Source: Opitutia bacterium (GTDB taxonomy: Bacteria; Verrucomicrobiota; Verrucomicrobiia; Opitutales; UBA2995). From it: a stretch of DNA of 34,728 nucleotides. Position 1 is the stretch's first letter; each line of letters opens with the position of its first letter. Shown one piece after another: positions 25,047 to 32,790 of this stretch. The notes beneath the pieces were generated by a model. It saw nothing but the letters and a program-made list of their open reading frames with translations. It searched no databases and had not been told where the DNA came from. The position numbers were made by a program, and so were the translations under genes. The stretch is taken from positions 1-34,728 of the forward strand of contig JAABVD010000005.1 of assembly GCA_014529615.1 (NCBI GenBank), in the 5' to 3' direction.

Positions 25047-26116
25047 TCCTCGAACGCGCAATTGAATCGGCCCGGGAGACTCTGGATGCGCATACCCGAG
25101 CCATGATGGTCTGGCACTTCTCTGCCGAGACCGGCTGTCCCTACTGGTTGGATTGGGTCGCCTCGGCCGGCTGGAATCCCATCGAAGAAGTTCAATCCTT
25201 TCAGGACATGCTGAAATTTGATCACTTCGATGACGAAACCCTGCGCAAGGAAATGCCGGAGCGTTTCATACCGCGGTTCTACCGGGACCGGCCCTACAAT
25301 GTCTTTGAGACGGGTGGAACCACCGGGATGCCGAAACAGCGCATCGGTTGGGACGATTACAAGAAGGACTACGAAGAATTCAGCGATCACTACGGTGATT
25401 CGTTTTTCCCCTTAGGGGCGAACTGGCTCATGGTGGGGCCGACGGGACCCCGTCGTTTGCGTTTGGCCATCGAACATCTGGCCAACTACCGGGGCGGCGC
25501 CTGTTACTTTGTCGATCTCGATCCGCGGTGGGTAAAGCGCCTCATATCCTGGGGAGAGGTCCATGCCGCTCGGCGCTACCAGGAACACGTAATCGATCAG
25601 GCATCCGCCATTCTGCGGCACCGCAACATCCAGTGCCTCTTCACCACGCCCAAGTTATTGGAAAGCCTGGCCGAGCGGATGTCCCTGGTCAAAGCAGGGT
25701 TGAAGGCCTGCTTTGCCGGCGGAACCACCATGACGCCTCAATACGTGCGTTTTCTCACCGAGGAGGTTCTGGAAGGTCAGATCAATTTCGCCCCGACTTA
25801 TGGCAATACGCTAATGGGTCTTGCCATAAGCCGAAAACTGAAACCGGAAGATAACTACAGCCTGACTTACTACGCCCCCCAACCGCGGGCGGTGTTGCGG
25901 GTGGTCGATCCGGACAATCCAGACCAACTCGTCGACTACGGGGAATGCGGAAGGGTGGAATTGACCACCATGACCCGGGAATTTTTCGTGCCGCGATTCC
26001 TCGAAAGAGATGAAGCTATTCGACGTGAGCCATGCCATGAGTTCGCCTGGGATGGCGTTGGGGATGTGCGTCCCTTCCGCTCGGGTTCGAAAGCGGTCAT
26101 CGAAGGTGTTTATTGA
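25043..26116 (+). CDS. Adenylate-forming (ANL superfamily) enzyme, EhpF-like, without C-terminal domain
   Basis: A 357-residue member of the acyl-CoA synthetase/AMP-ligase superfamily. The phosphate-binding loop ETGGTTGMPKQRIG (about residues 92-105) is intact, followed by CFAGGTTMTPQYVRF and APTYGNTLMGLAIS, which resembles the A5 adenine region, and YGECGRVELTTMTREFFVPRFLERD near the A7 position. At 357 residues it stops before the mobile C-terminal domain of standard ligases, the same layout as the phenazine enzyme EhpF (about 370 residues), which activates an aryl carboxylate for reduction. I infer activation of an aromatic or other carboxylic acid to an acyl-AMP. It overlaps the symporter by 4 bases and is followed 77 bases later by an alcohol dehydrogenase. 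Confidence 0.75.
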   Translation: MILERAIESARETLDAHTRAMMVWHFSAETGCPYWLDWVASAGWNPIEEVQSFQDMLKFDHFDDETLRKEMPERFIPRFYRDRPYNVFETGGTTGMPKQRIGWDDYKKDYEEFSDHYGDSFFPLGANWLMVGPTGPRRLRLAIEHLANYRGGACYFVDLDPRWVKRLISWGEVHAARRYQEHVIDQASAILRHRNIQCLFTTPKLLESLAERMSLVKAGLKACFAGGTTMTPQYVRFLTEEVLEGQINFAPTYGNTLMGLAISRKLKPEDNYSLTYYAPQPRAVLRVVDPDNPDQLVDYGECGRVELTTMTREFFVPRFLERDEAIRREPCHEFAWDGVGDVRPFRSGSKAVIEGVY

Positions 26117-26193
26117 TGAGGAGTTCTGAACAACGGCCATTCCCCGCACGGATCGGACCTCTCGGGTAGGTTTTTTGGCCAAGGCGAAGCAAG

Positions 26194-27342
26194 ATGGTCG
26201 ACCCCTTTGTATCCAGGCCCGCTCCCAAACTGGTTTTTGGCAACGGTGTATTGCGAGAACTCCCCTCCTGTGTAGGCGAGTTGGGAGTATCGTCCGTGCT
26301 GTTGGTTACCGACCAGGGCATTGTCCGGGCCGGGCACGTGGAAACGGCCCGCTCTTTGTTGGAAGCCAACGGCATTCCCGTTTCGGTTTACGATGCGGTT
26401 CAGGAAAACCCGACCGAGTCCGATGCGGCCGAGTGCTGTGAAATGGCACGGGGGGTGGACTTCGATTGTTTCGTGGCCCTCGGCGGCGGCAGCAGTTTGG
26501 ACACGGCCAAGGCTTGTAATTTTCTTCTTACCAATGGAGGGAGGATGAGCGATTACCAGGGCTACGGGAAAGCGGCCGAGCGCATGCTTCCTTTGATTGC
26601 CATTCCCACCACCGCCGGCACGGGAAGCGAATGCCAATCCTACGCCTTGGTCAGCCGGGATGACAACGGGGAGAAGATGGCCTGCGGAGACCCCAAGGCC
26701 CTGGCCAAAACCGCCATTCTCGATCCGGATATTTCGGATACTCAACCCCGGCAGGTTGCCGTTCAAACCGGTATCGACGCCTTGGCCCACGCCCTGGAAT
26801 CGGCCGTATCCATCCGAAGAACCGAGTTATCGTCTCTTTATGCGGAAGCGGCCTTTCGACACATTTCCCGGGCCATTGGCGATATCATCGATGGACAGGT
26901 CAAGGGTGACGACCGCGGGCATATGTTGTTGGGCGCCGCTTTGAGCGGCCGAGCCATCGAAAACAGCATGCTGGGCGCGGCCCATGCTTGCGCCAATCCT
27001 CTGACGGCGCGACACGGGGTGATTCACGGGAGGGCTGTGGCCCTGATGCTGCCTCACGTCATGCGGCTCAATGCGGCCGACCCGGACGCGGCCCGGATTT
27101 ATGACCGTTACTCCCATATCCTCAGGGAGACGGTTACCTGCTCCCAAACCTTGATCGATTGGGTGGCCGACCTGGTCGGCAGAATCGAACAGCCCGGGTT
27201 CACGGCCAATGAGTCGGAGATACGAAAATTGGCCTCGGCCGCGGCCACTCAGTGGACCGGACGGTTTAATCCCATTCCTCTGAAAGCGGAAGGCTTTGCC
27301 GATCTGTATCGTTCTGCCTTCGCCATGCTGGAACCCGCCTGA
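26194..27342 (+). CDS. Iron-containing alcohol dehydrogenase
   Basis: A 382-residue group III (iron-dependent) alcohol dehydrogenase of normal length. It has the NAD(P) loop ALGGGSSLDTAKA (about residues 95-107), PTTAGTGSECQSYALV, and metal ligands in GIDALAHALE (Asp and His) and GAAHACANPLTARHGVIHGRAVALMLPHV (two His). It reduces aldehydes or oxidises alcohols; with the preceding carboxylate-activating enzyme it may complete reduction of an acid to an alcohol, which is inference. GGCGAAGCAAG precedes the ATG at 26194. The next gene begins 11 bases after its stop, so they are co-transcribed. Confidence 0.9.
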   Translation: MVDPFVSRPAPKLVFGNGVLRELPSCVGELGVSSVLLVTDQGIVRAGHVETARSLLEANGIPVSVYDAVQENPTESDAAECCEMARGVDFDCFVALGGGSSLDTAKACNFLLTNGGRMSDYQGYGKAAERMLPLIAIPTTAGTGSECQSYALVSRDDNGEKMACGDPKALAKTAILDPDISDTQPRQVAVQTGIDALAHALESAVSIRRTELSSLYAEAAFRHISRAIGDIIDGQVKGDDRGHMLLGAALSGRAIENSMLGAAHACANPLTARHGVIHGRAVALMLPHVMRLNAADPDAARIYDRYSHILRETVTCSQTLIDWVADLVGRIEQPGFTANESEIRKLASAAATQWTGRFNPIPLKAEGFADLYRSAFAMLEPA

Positions 27343-27353
27343 CCCAAATTGCC

Positions 27354-28500
27354 ATGGCGAATTTTTCAGGAATGGTATCGGGAGGATTTATCGGGATCGG
27401 TCTGATCCTGTCGACCGGTTGCGGCAAAACCGAAACCGCTTCCGGGGAGGATGCACAACAGGTGTCGGCGGCAGTTCCCACCGCTTGGTCCATGACGCGG
27501 GGTGGACCGGACCTGAGCGGAAGAATTTCGGCGGTCGTTCCGAAGAATCCGACCCTCAAATGGACTTTTGATGCCGAGGAAATGGTTAGCGCGGAAGCTG
27601 CCATTGCCCACGATCGCGTCTACGTGGGAAATGAATACGGGGTTCTCTTTGCCATAGATAATCAGACGGGGAAGCAGGTTTGGAGGTTTACCACCGAGGA
27701 TGCCATTACGGCCGCCCCGGCGGTGAATGAGGCCGCCCTTTTTCTTCCCTCCAACGATGGAAACCTTTATGCGCTCGACCCCGATTCGGGAACCGGGATC
27801 TGGCAATATTCCACCGAGGACAAGATCAGCTCATCCCCGGTATTGGTAAATGATCCGGAGAGCGGCGATGCCTGGGTATTGGTCAATGGATACGATGGCT
27901 CCACCCGCTGTCTGGATGCCGCAACCGGCAATATCGTGTGGGAATATGAAACACAGGATTTCATTAACGGATCTCCCGCCGTGGTGGATGGTCGATATGT
28001 GGTATTTGGAGGGTGTGACGCCCAACTGCACGTGGTAAATTTGGCCGATGGTTCTTTGGTCCGCATGATTCCGCCCGATGCGCAGATAATTAATTCCATC
28101 GCGACCAGGGGCGCCATGGCCTTTTGTGGAAATTATGCCAACCAAGCCTTGGGATTCGACATCGCCGAGGGCAAGGTAACCTGGGTTTACCAGGACAGGA
28201 ACCTGCCCTTTTACAGTTCCCCCGGGGTGAGCGAGGATTCATGCCATCGACCAGGATTCGGGAATGGCGGCCTGGAAATACCGGACCGGAGCCCGGGTCG
28301 AGGGATCGCCCATCGTATTTGATGATGCGGTGGTCTTCGGATCCGATGACGGCCGCATTTACGCCTTAAAACTCGACAGCGGGGAAGAGATATGGAAGCT
28401 CGATCTCGGTGAGGGACTATCTGCCTCCCCTGCTTTCGGTTATGGCAACATCGTCATTAGTGGAGAAGATGGAACCGTTTTTGCCCTGGGGGATTCCTGA
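27354..28500 (+). pseudogene. PQQ-type beta-propeller lipoprotein, disrupted by a frameshift near 28240
   Basis: The first frame starts at ATG 27354 with a lipoprotein signal (LILSTGC) and runs through clear blades (AIDNQTGKQVW, ALDPDSGTGIW, CLDAATGNIVW) to PFYSSPGVSED. It then leaves the family pattern and stops at 28322. The pattern resumes in another frame at about 28241 (HAIDQDSGMAAWKYRTGARVEG … ALKLDSGEEIW … GTVFALGDS) and ends at 28500. By comparison with the next blade (VFDDAVVFGSDDGRIYALKLDSG), about 11 residues are missing at the junction, consistent with a deletion of about 32 bases rather than a single-base error. The product would be a truncated propeller unless the assembly is wrong here. 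It lies between the alcohol dehydrogenase and the radical SAM gene in the same operon. Confidence 0.75.
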
Positions 28501-28541
28501 AAAGGCGCCCGGGCAAGGGTAATCAGTAACCATCCAACACC

Positions 28542-29876
28542 ATGGAAATAGATCAACAGCAACCGGCCAAAAGCGCGAAGACCTCCACCTTGGCGGGCAA
28601 TTATTTTATTTCCAACTATCCGCCTTTTTCCTTTTGGTCGGAGGGCCAGAACGTGGAAGCGGAGATGGCGTTGAACTCCGAGCCTGACCCGGAAGTCAAG
28701 TTGGGGCTCTACCACCACATACCGTTTTGCCGCAAGCGGTGCCATTTCTGTTATTTTCGGGTTTATACCGATAAGAACGCCAGGCAGATCAGGGAATATC
28801 TGGATGCAACGATTGCGGAATTGAAAGCGATGGCGGAACGGCCGTTGATCCGGGGGCGCAAACCCCATTTCGTCTACTTCGGCGGTGGAACACCATCATA
28901 TCTGTCCGTCAAGCAACTGAGGGAACTTACGGACCGGATGAAATCCTTCCTGTCCTGGGATCATGCCGAAGAGGTGGCCTTCGAGTGTGAACCCGGCACC
29001 TTGACACCCGGCAAATTGACTGCAGTCAAGGATATCGGGGTGACACGCCTGAGCCTGGGAGTGGAAAACTTCGACGACCATATTCTGGTCATCAACGGAC
29101 GGGCCCACCGCTCCCCCGAGGTATTCCGGGCCTACGAACGGGCCAAGGCGGAGCAGTTCGACCAAATCAATATCGATCTCATCGCCGGCATGTTGGAAGA
29201 GACCGAAGAGAACTGGCAGCGCAACATCGAGCAAACCATCGAGCTCGAACCGGACAGCGTCACCATATATCAGATGGAGATTCCCTACAACACGGGCATC
29301 TACAAGGAGATGGCCGCCAGCGGCGCTCTGGAAGCGCCTGTGGCGGACTGGGAAACCAAACGGCGTTGGGTAAAGGAAGCGTTTGCCGCTCTGGAAGGGG
29401 CCGGTTACACTATCGCCAGCGGTTATACCGCAGTGCTCAATCCGGAACGGACAAAGTTCATCTACCGGGACGAATTGTGGCGAGGAGCCGATTTGATCGG
29501 GCTGGGAGTGGCCTCATTTTCCCACGCGGCCGGGGTCCACTATCAAAATTATACCGAAATGGAACCCTATCTGGAGGCCATCGGGAAAGGAACCCTGCCC
29601 ATCAAGCGGTCCTTTCGCACATCGGTTGAAGAACGTATGATACGGGAGTTCATTCTGCAGATGAAACTGGGCCGGGTGGAATTGGGATACTTCCGGGAAA
29701 AGTTCGGCCAGGACGTCGGCCTGCGGTTTTCCGACCAGCTCCGGAACCTGACCGAGAACGGATTTCTGAGGGTTGAGGACGATGAAATACTTCTAAACCG
29801 CGACGGCCTGCTTTGCGTGGATAGCATACTGCACCAATTTTTCCTGCGAGAACACCGCACCTCCAGGATTGTCTGA
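28542..29876 (+). CDS. HemW/HemN-like radical SAM protein (coproporphyrinogen III oxidase family)
   Basis: A 444-residue radical SAM enzyme. The cluster motif is HHIPFCRKRCHFCYF with C63, C67 and C70 (CxxxCxxC), followed by GGGTPSYLS for SAM binding, GVENFDDHILVINGRAH and DQINIDLIAGMLEETEENW, all as in the HemW/HemN family. The C-terminal part has a HemW-type winged region (LRNLTENGFLRVEDDEILLNRDG). The RVYTDKN stretch after the cysteines is not usual in housekeeping HemW, and the operon has no heme synthesis genes. I therefore read this as a family member adapted to another substrate; anaerobilin-forming ChuW/HutW enzymes and HemW heme chaperones are the known alternatives. It starts 41 bases after the damaged propeller. 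Confidence 0.85.
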   Translation: MEIDQQQPAKSAKTSTLAGNYFISNYPPFSFWSEGQNVEAEMALNSEPDPEVKLGLYHHIPFCRKRCHFCYFRVYTDKNARQIREYLDATIAELKAMAERPLIRGRKPHFVYFGGGTPSYLSVKQLRELTDRMKSFLSWDHAEEVAFECEPGTLTPGKLTAVKDIGVTRLSLGVENFDDHILVINGRAHRSPEVFRAYERAKAEQFDQINIDLIAGMLEETEENWQRNIEQTIELEPDSVTIYQMEIPYNTGIYKEMAASGALEAPVADWETKRRWVKEAFAALEGAGYTIASGYTAVLNPERTKFIYRDELWRGADLIGLGVASFSHAAGVHYQNYTEMEPYLEAIGKGTLPIKRSFRTSVEERMIREFILQMKLGRVELGYFREKFGQDVGLRFSDQLRNLTENGFLRVEDDEILLNRDGLLCVDSILHQFFLREHRTSRIV

Positions 29877-29900
29877 TCCGGGCAGTCCCCCACCCTCGCC

Positions 29901-30584
29901 ATGGTTGAAGCTGTTATTCAGAAAATGCCCGCGTGTTTGCGTGAGTTCATCCAAAACGACTGCGCCTTGTCCATGGAATCCTTCCGGTTGATCAAACCGG
30001 CGAAAATGCCCCAGCCCCAGAGAAAGCTCCTGTGTCACGACGGCGACATGACATCGGCCCTGTCCGCATTTCATGGCGGCGGCCTGCAGGTGGAAGCGCT
30101 GCAGAAACAGAACCGGAAGGGAACCTACATTCGCGAAGTCTATTTGCGTGCGGGGAATAAGGGGAAAATTGTCGAGTATGGGGTAATCGCCATTCTCCTG
30201 CAGGGGTTCGACCGGCAACAGAGAAAGCTGATCAAGCAGGACCGGGAACCCCTGGGAGGGCTTTTGCACCGATTTGAGATCAAATTCACCAGCGCCCCAC
30301 TCTGCTTCTTTTTCCTCAGCCAGGATGCCGTTGCCCGGAATCCAATGGCCGGATTCGGTCAGAGACCCTGGCCTGGATCATGGAAATCTTACCCGGCTGA
30401 CAGCCAATTAATCGTGATCCTGATCATGATCATGATCGTGATCTCTCACCCTCATTCCTTCTCCCCTTTTTGCGTTCTTTTGTGGCTATTTTTCCTATTA
30501 CTAGTTGGAGGGTCGCGCAGTTCACTGCAGGAGGGGGTTTTTGCCGCGATTGGGGTGAAGCTCTTTCATGGGATCGCGGCGTAA
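29901..30584 (+). CDS. DUF98 chorismate-lyase-like protein with repeat-encoded C-terminal tail
   Basis: About 170 N-terminal residues fit the DUF98 branch of the chorismate lyase fold: GDMTSALSAFHGGG (about 48-61), YIREVYLR (76-83), KIVEYGVIAILLQGFDRQQRKLI and EPLGGLLHRFEIKFTSAPLCFFF (116-138). Chorismate lyases convert chorismate to a hydroxybenzoate plus pyruvate; DUF98 members are mostly uncharacterised, so the reaction is inferred. From about residue 170 the frame runs through the GATCAY repeat at 30411-30443 (LIVILIMIMIVIS…) and then into non-coding-looking DNA, so the last ~58 residues are probably not native and the original 3' end may have been lost to a repeat insertion. It starts 24 bases after the radical SAM gene and seems to end the operon. 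Confidence 0.65.
   Translation: MVEAVIQKMPACLREFIQNDCALSMESFRLIKPAKMPQPQRKLLCHDGDMTSALSAFHGGGLQVEALQKQNRKGTYIREVYLRAGNKGKIVEYGVIAILLQGFDRQQRKLIKQDREPLGGLLHRFEIKFTSAPLCFFFLSQDAVARNPMAGFGQRPWPGSWKSYPADSQLIVILIMIMIVISHPHSFSPFCVLLWLFFLLLVGGSRSSLQEGVFAAIGVKLFHGIAA
30411..30443 (+). repeat. GATCAY hexamer array, left arm of a 33-bp inverted repeat
   Basis: A run of six-base units (GATCAT, GATCGT and similar) that pairs with the arm at 30662-30694 at 29 of 33 positions. It contains five GATC sites. It lies within the 3' part of the chorismate-lyase-like frame. Confidence 0.7.
30466..30493. repeat. Intergenic 'TTTTGYG-TTTGTGG' repeat, first copy
   Basis: The string around TTTTTGCGTTCTTTTGTGG resembles CTTTTGTGCTTTTTGTGG at 30776-30799 in the same orientation. 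Such strings recur between genes in many environmental genomes as far as I recall; no function is known to me. Confidence 0.4.
30525..30550 (-). repeat. REP-like palindromic unit, first half of an inverted doublet
   Basis: Reads CTGCAGGAGGGGGTTTTTGC and onward to GCGAT. It matches the complement of the unit at 30573-30598 at about 21 of 26 positions. The consensus GTAGGAGCGGC…GCCGCGAT resembles REP sequences best known from Pseudomonas and relatives. Confidence 0.6.
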
Positions 30585-30598
30585 AGCCGCTCCTACAG
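30573..30598 (+). repeat. REP-like palindromic unit, second half of an inverted doublet
   Basis: Reads ATCGCGGCGTAAAGCCGCTC and onward to CTACAG, with its own GCGGC…GCCGC stem. With the inverted unit 22 bases upstream it forms a REPIN-like doublet, a structure usually mobilised by a RAYT (Y1 transposase) encoded elsewhere in the genome. Confidence 0.65.
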
Positions 30599-30661
30599 TT
30601 AAAAGCCATTACTCTGAAACCTGCTCCAAAAGCCGGACCTCTCACCTGCAGCTATTTTTTC

Positions 30662-30694
30662 GATCACGATCACGATCACGATCATGATCAAGAT
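30662..30694 (-). repeat. GATCAY hexamer array, right arm of a 33-bp inverted repeat
   Basis: Hexamers GATCAC repeated three to four times, then GATCATGATCA. It is the inverted partner of 30411-30443, enclosing 218 bases that include the REP doublet. Confidence 0.7.
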
Positions 30695-30834
30695 TGAGAG
30701 CCAACCTGTCCTGCCGTAGCCTTCTGGCGAAGCGGGATCCGTGGTCAATTCTCTCCCTTTGTGCCTTTCCCCCTGCCTTTTGTGCTTTTTGTGGTTAATC
30801 CCTTCCTCTCTCCCTTCCTCCCTACGCCCCGCGC
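30695..30834. other. Repeat-derived intergenic DNA before the DUF1294 gene
   Basis: Contains CCTGCCGTAGCCTTCTGGCG followed by AAGCGGG, which can fold imperfectly and resembles a common intergenic repeat, then the second 'TTTTGTGCTTTTTGTGG' copy (30776-30799) and a pyrimidine-rich stretch. No gene is supported here. Confidence 0.4.
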
Positions 30835-31113
30835 CTAAAACCATTTCAGGCGGGCGATGATGACGACCAACAGGATGGCGTGGAGGATGAGGGAAGCGAT
30901 GAGGACGTAACGGAATTTCTGGTTTTGCGATTTGTGCTCGAACAGCCAGATGCCGACGAAACCGCCCGGGAATCCTCCCAGGAGGGCCAGGGTGTGAAAC
31001 CACCGTTCGGGAATGCGCTTCCACTTGGCTTTGGCCAGGAATTTGTCCAGGCCGAACAACATCAGGGTCAGGATGCTGATGATGAGGTAACCCCTCCAAA
31101 GCAGGCGATACAT
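30835..31113 (-). CDS. DUF1294 family small membrane protein
   Basis: A 92-residue protein with three hydrophobic helices. The DUF1294 signature is clear: FGLDKFLAKAKWKRIPERWFHTLALLGGFPGGFVGIWLFEHKSQNQKFRYV, in which the 'DKxxA…RIPE' loop and the 'GGxxGxxxG…HKxxxxxF' helix match the family. Function of the family is unknown. It starts 7 bases after the stop of the small conserved protein upstream on the same strand, so the two are probably co-transcribed. The opposite-strand frames over this gene are shadows. Confidence 0.85.
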   Translation of the reverse strand: MYRLLWRGYLIISILTLMLFGLDKFLAKAKWKRIPERWFHTLALLGGFPGGFVGIWLFEHKSQNQKFRYVLIASLILHAILLVVIIARLKWF

Positions 31114-31120
31114 GCCGAGG

Positions 31121-31411
31121 TCAGGAAAGGAACGCGGTCGCGAGCGATCTCCACTCTTCCTGCAAAGTCCCTTTATGCCGGGGTTTTCCAGCCCGGTTGT
31201 ACCAATAGGAGGCGTTGCTCAAATCCCCTTCCTTGCGGTGGAGGTAGGCATGTACCCAATCACCTTCCACGGAAGCGGCCCGCTGACAAAGCTCGTGCGC
31301 TCTTTCCCAATCGCCCTTGGCGTCCCACCACAGGGCTTGGAGGCTGGCGGACAGGGTCGTATCCGGAGCGTCGTTGTGGGAGGTGGATTGGATGAATTCT
31401 GTCAGGTTCAT
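31121..31411 (-). CDS. Small conserved protein of unknown function with TPR-like character
   Basis: A 96-residue protein starting at the ATG at 31411 (MNLTEFIQSTSHNDAP); an upstream ATG at 31483 adds 24 unconvincing residues. The pattern SASLQALWWDAKGDWERAHELCQ, then DWVHAYLHRKEGDLSNASYWYNRAGKP, is that of a short conserved family seen in many Gram-negative bacteria; it resembles a pair of tetratricopeptide-like helix hairpins. No signal peptide or catalytic motif. It lies 7 bases upstream of DUF1294. Function unknown. Confidence 0.75.
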   Translation of the reverse strand: MNLTEFIQSTSHNDAPDTTLSASLQALWWDAKGDWERAHELCQRAASVEGDWVHAYLHRKEGDLSNASYWYNRAGKPRHKGTLQEEWRSLATAFLS

Positions 31412-31590
31412 GTCAAGATGGCAAAAAAGTGGAAGGGTCGCCGCTGAAGAATGCCGGGAAAAAATGTTTTTCGGAGATGGCAAACGATCCTTTTCCCCGG
31501 CGCCTCATTATTTTCCTAAAATGGGAAAAAACATTTCCTTGGCAATAGCGATTCCTGCCATGCCGAGGCATCGGCCTTGAACGGGCCGGC

Positions 31591-32790
31591 TTACTCGAAC
31601 CTCCTTAAGATTCCTTGCAAGCGGCTACGAATTTTCCCGGTCAGGGCGGGACCGCCCGTTTTTGTGCCGAGCGAGCGCTCTCGCAGGAATTGCCGGACGT
31701 CAATGGGGGTATCAAATTTGATTTCCGCGGTGCGGGGGCCGTAATATTTTTCGGAATTCAGGACGTCCTCCTCGAGTTTGAACAGTGTCTCGGCGATGCG
31801 GTCATGGGTCGGGTTCCGTTGGAGGTAACGGCCAGGGTAGCTGTAAAGTTGCTGGGCTACGAAAATCCGGTCCAACTGATCGTAGAGATCTGCTTCCTTC
31901 CGGGAATCCAAAGGGGACTTCCTATCAGTGAGTTCCTTGCGAATCCTTGCCCGCAGGGCCTTTATGCGCATGGGCATTTTCAAGTCGCTGTTGGATAATT
32001 TGTAGATGGACTCGATGGATTCTATCAGGCTGGTCTGGAGACCTCGAATGCGATCGACCAGATTCCCCGGCCGGGTCCGACCCAGAAACTCCTCTTCCTT
32101 TATGGAAAGCAGGGCCGAACCCAGGCGGTAAATGCGATCGACCGGACCCAGTCCCGATTTTGGCTTCCAGGTTATGTAGGCTTCCAGGCAATCCAAACGA
32201 TCGGAAAAGGTTTTCCCGATATCCGGGCTGTTCCGGATGCGAATTCCGGTCGGGACGACGTAACTTGTCCTGTTTTCGGGCAGTTTGGCGGTGGCTCGCA
32301 GCAGTATGGTGGCTACGCCTTCGTTCAACTCGTCCAGCATCTCGTGATGATGATAAATTTCCCCTTCCGGAAAAATCACCAGGGGAAATTCACCCTTCTG
32401 GAGGATGCGGATGGCGGTTTTAATTGCTCCCAGATCGCCGCCTTCGCGATTTATGGAAAAAGCCCCGGACTTTTGCAGGAAAAAACGCTGTAACTCCCCC
32501 CTCTCAAACCCTTCCCTGGCCGCCATGAAATGGAAGGTCATTCCGTAGCGCCGGGCCACCGTCAGCATGAGGCTGGGATCAGCGTGGTCGGCATGATTGG
32601 GAGCCACCAAAACCGGTTGCCGCTTACGCGCGAGGTCGGCCACCCTTTCGGCGCCGCTGATTTTAATATTCCTTACCTTGAACTTGCGGGTGAGAAAATA
32701 CCTGGAAATGAGGGAAGCGACCGGTTTGAACCAGGGCGAGTACTGGGGCGGCCTGAAACGGTAGGGCACTTGTGGACGGAAGAGGTTCAC
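31591..32790 (-). CDS. PlsC-type lysophospholipid acyltransferase
   Basis: A 399-residue acyltransferase. The start is GTG at 32790, overlapping the stop of the upstream fusion gene. The catalytic HxxxxD motif is NHADHADPSL (about residues 63-72), and the second motif is IFPEGEIYHHHEM (about 135-147), where the usual Arg/Ser after EG is replaced by Glu-Ile. It has an IAVAL-like core with RRYGMTFHFMAA and a long, charged C-terminal extension (about 230-399) that is not part of the PlsC fold and may be a separate helical domain. It transfers an acyl chain to a lysophospholipid or related acceptor, presumably at the inner membrane face. Co-transcribed with the MFS-acyltransferase gene, which suggests joint lipid recycling. 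Confidence 0.85.
   Translation of the reverse strand: MNLFRPQVPYRFRPPQYSPWFKPVASLISRYFLTRKFKVRNIKISGAERVADLARKRQPVLVAPNHADHADPSLMLTVARRYGMTFHFMAAREGFERGELQRFFLQKSGAFSINREGGDLGAIKTAIRILQKGEFPLVIFPEGEIYHHHEMLDELNEGVATILLRATAKLPENRTSYVVPTGIRIRNSPDIGKTFSDRLDCLEAYITWKPKSGLGPVDRIYRLGSALLSIKEEEFLGRTRPGNLVDRIRGLQTSLIESIESIYKLSNSDLKMPMRIKALRARIRKELTDRKSPLDSRKEADLYDQLDRIFVAQQLYSYPGRYLQRNPTHDRIAETLFKLEEDVLNSEKYYGPRTAEIKFDTPIDVRQFLRERSLGTKTGGPALTGKIRSRLQGILRRFE

Noticed and set aside
30411-30694. GATCAY arrays considered as a CRISPR or iteron origin
   Set aside because: Units are only six bases with no unique spacers, and there are no cas genes, replication genes or DnaA boxes nearby.
30599-31099. 166-codon minus-strand frame with an 'HKKHKRQGERHKGRE' stretch
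   Set aside because: It overlaps the DUF1294 gene in another frame, and the basic stretch is translation of the common intergenic 'TTTTGTGCTTTTTGTGG' repeat.
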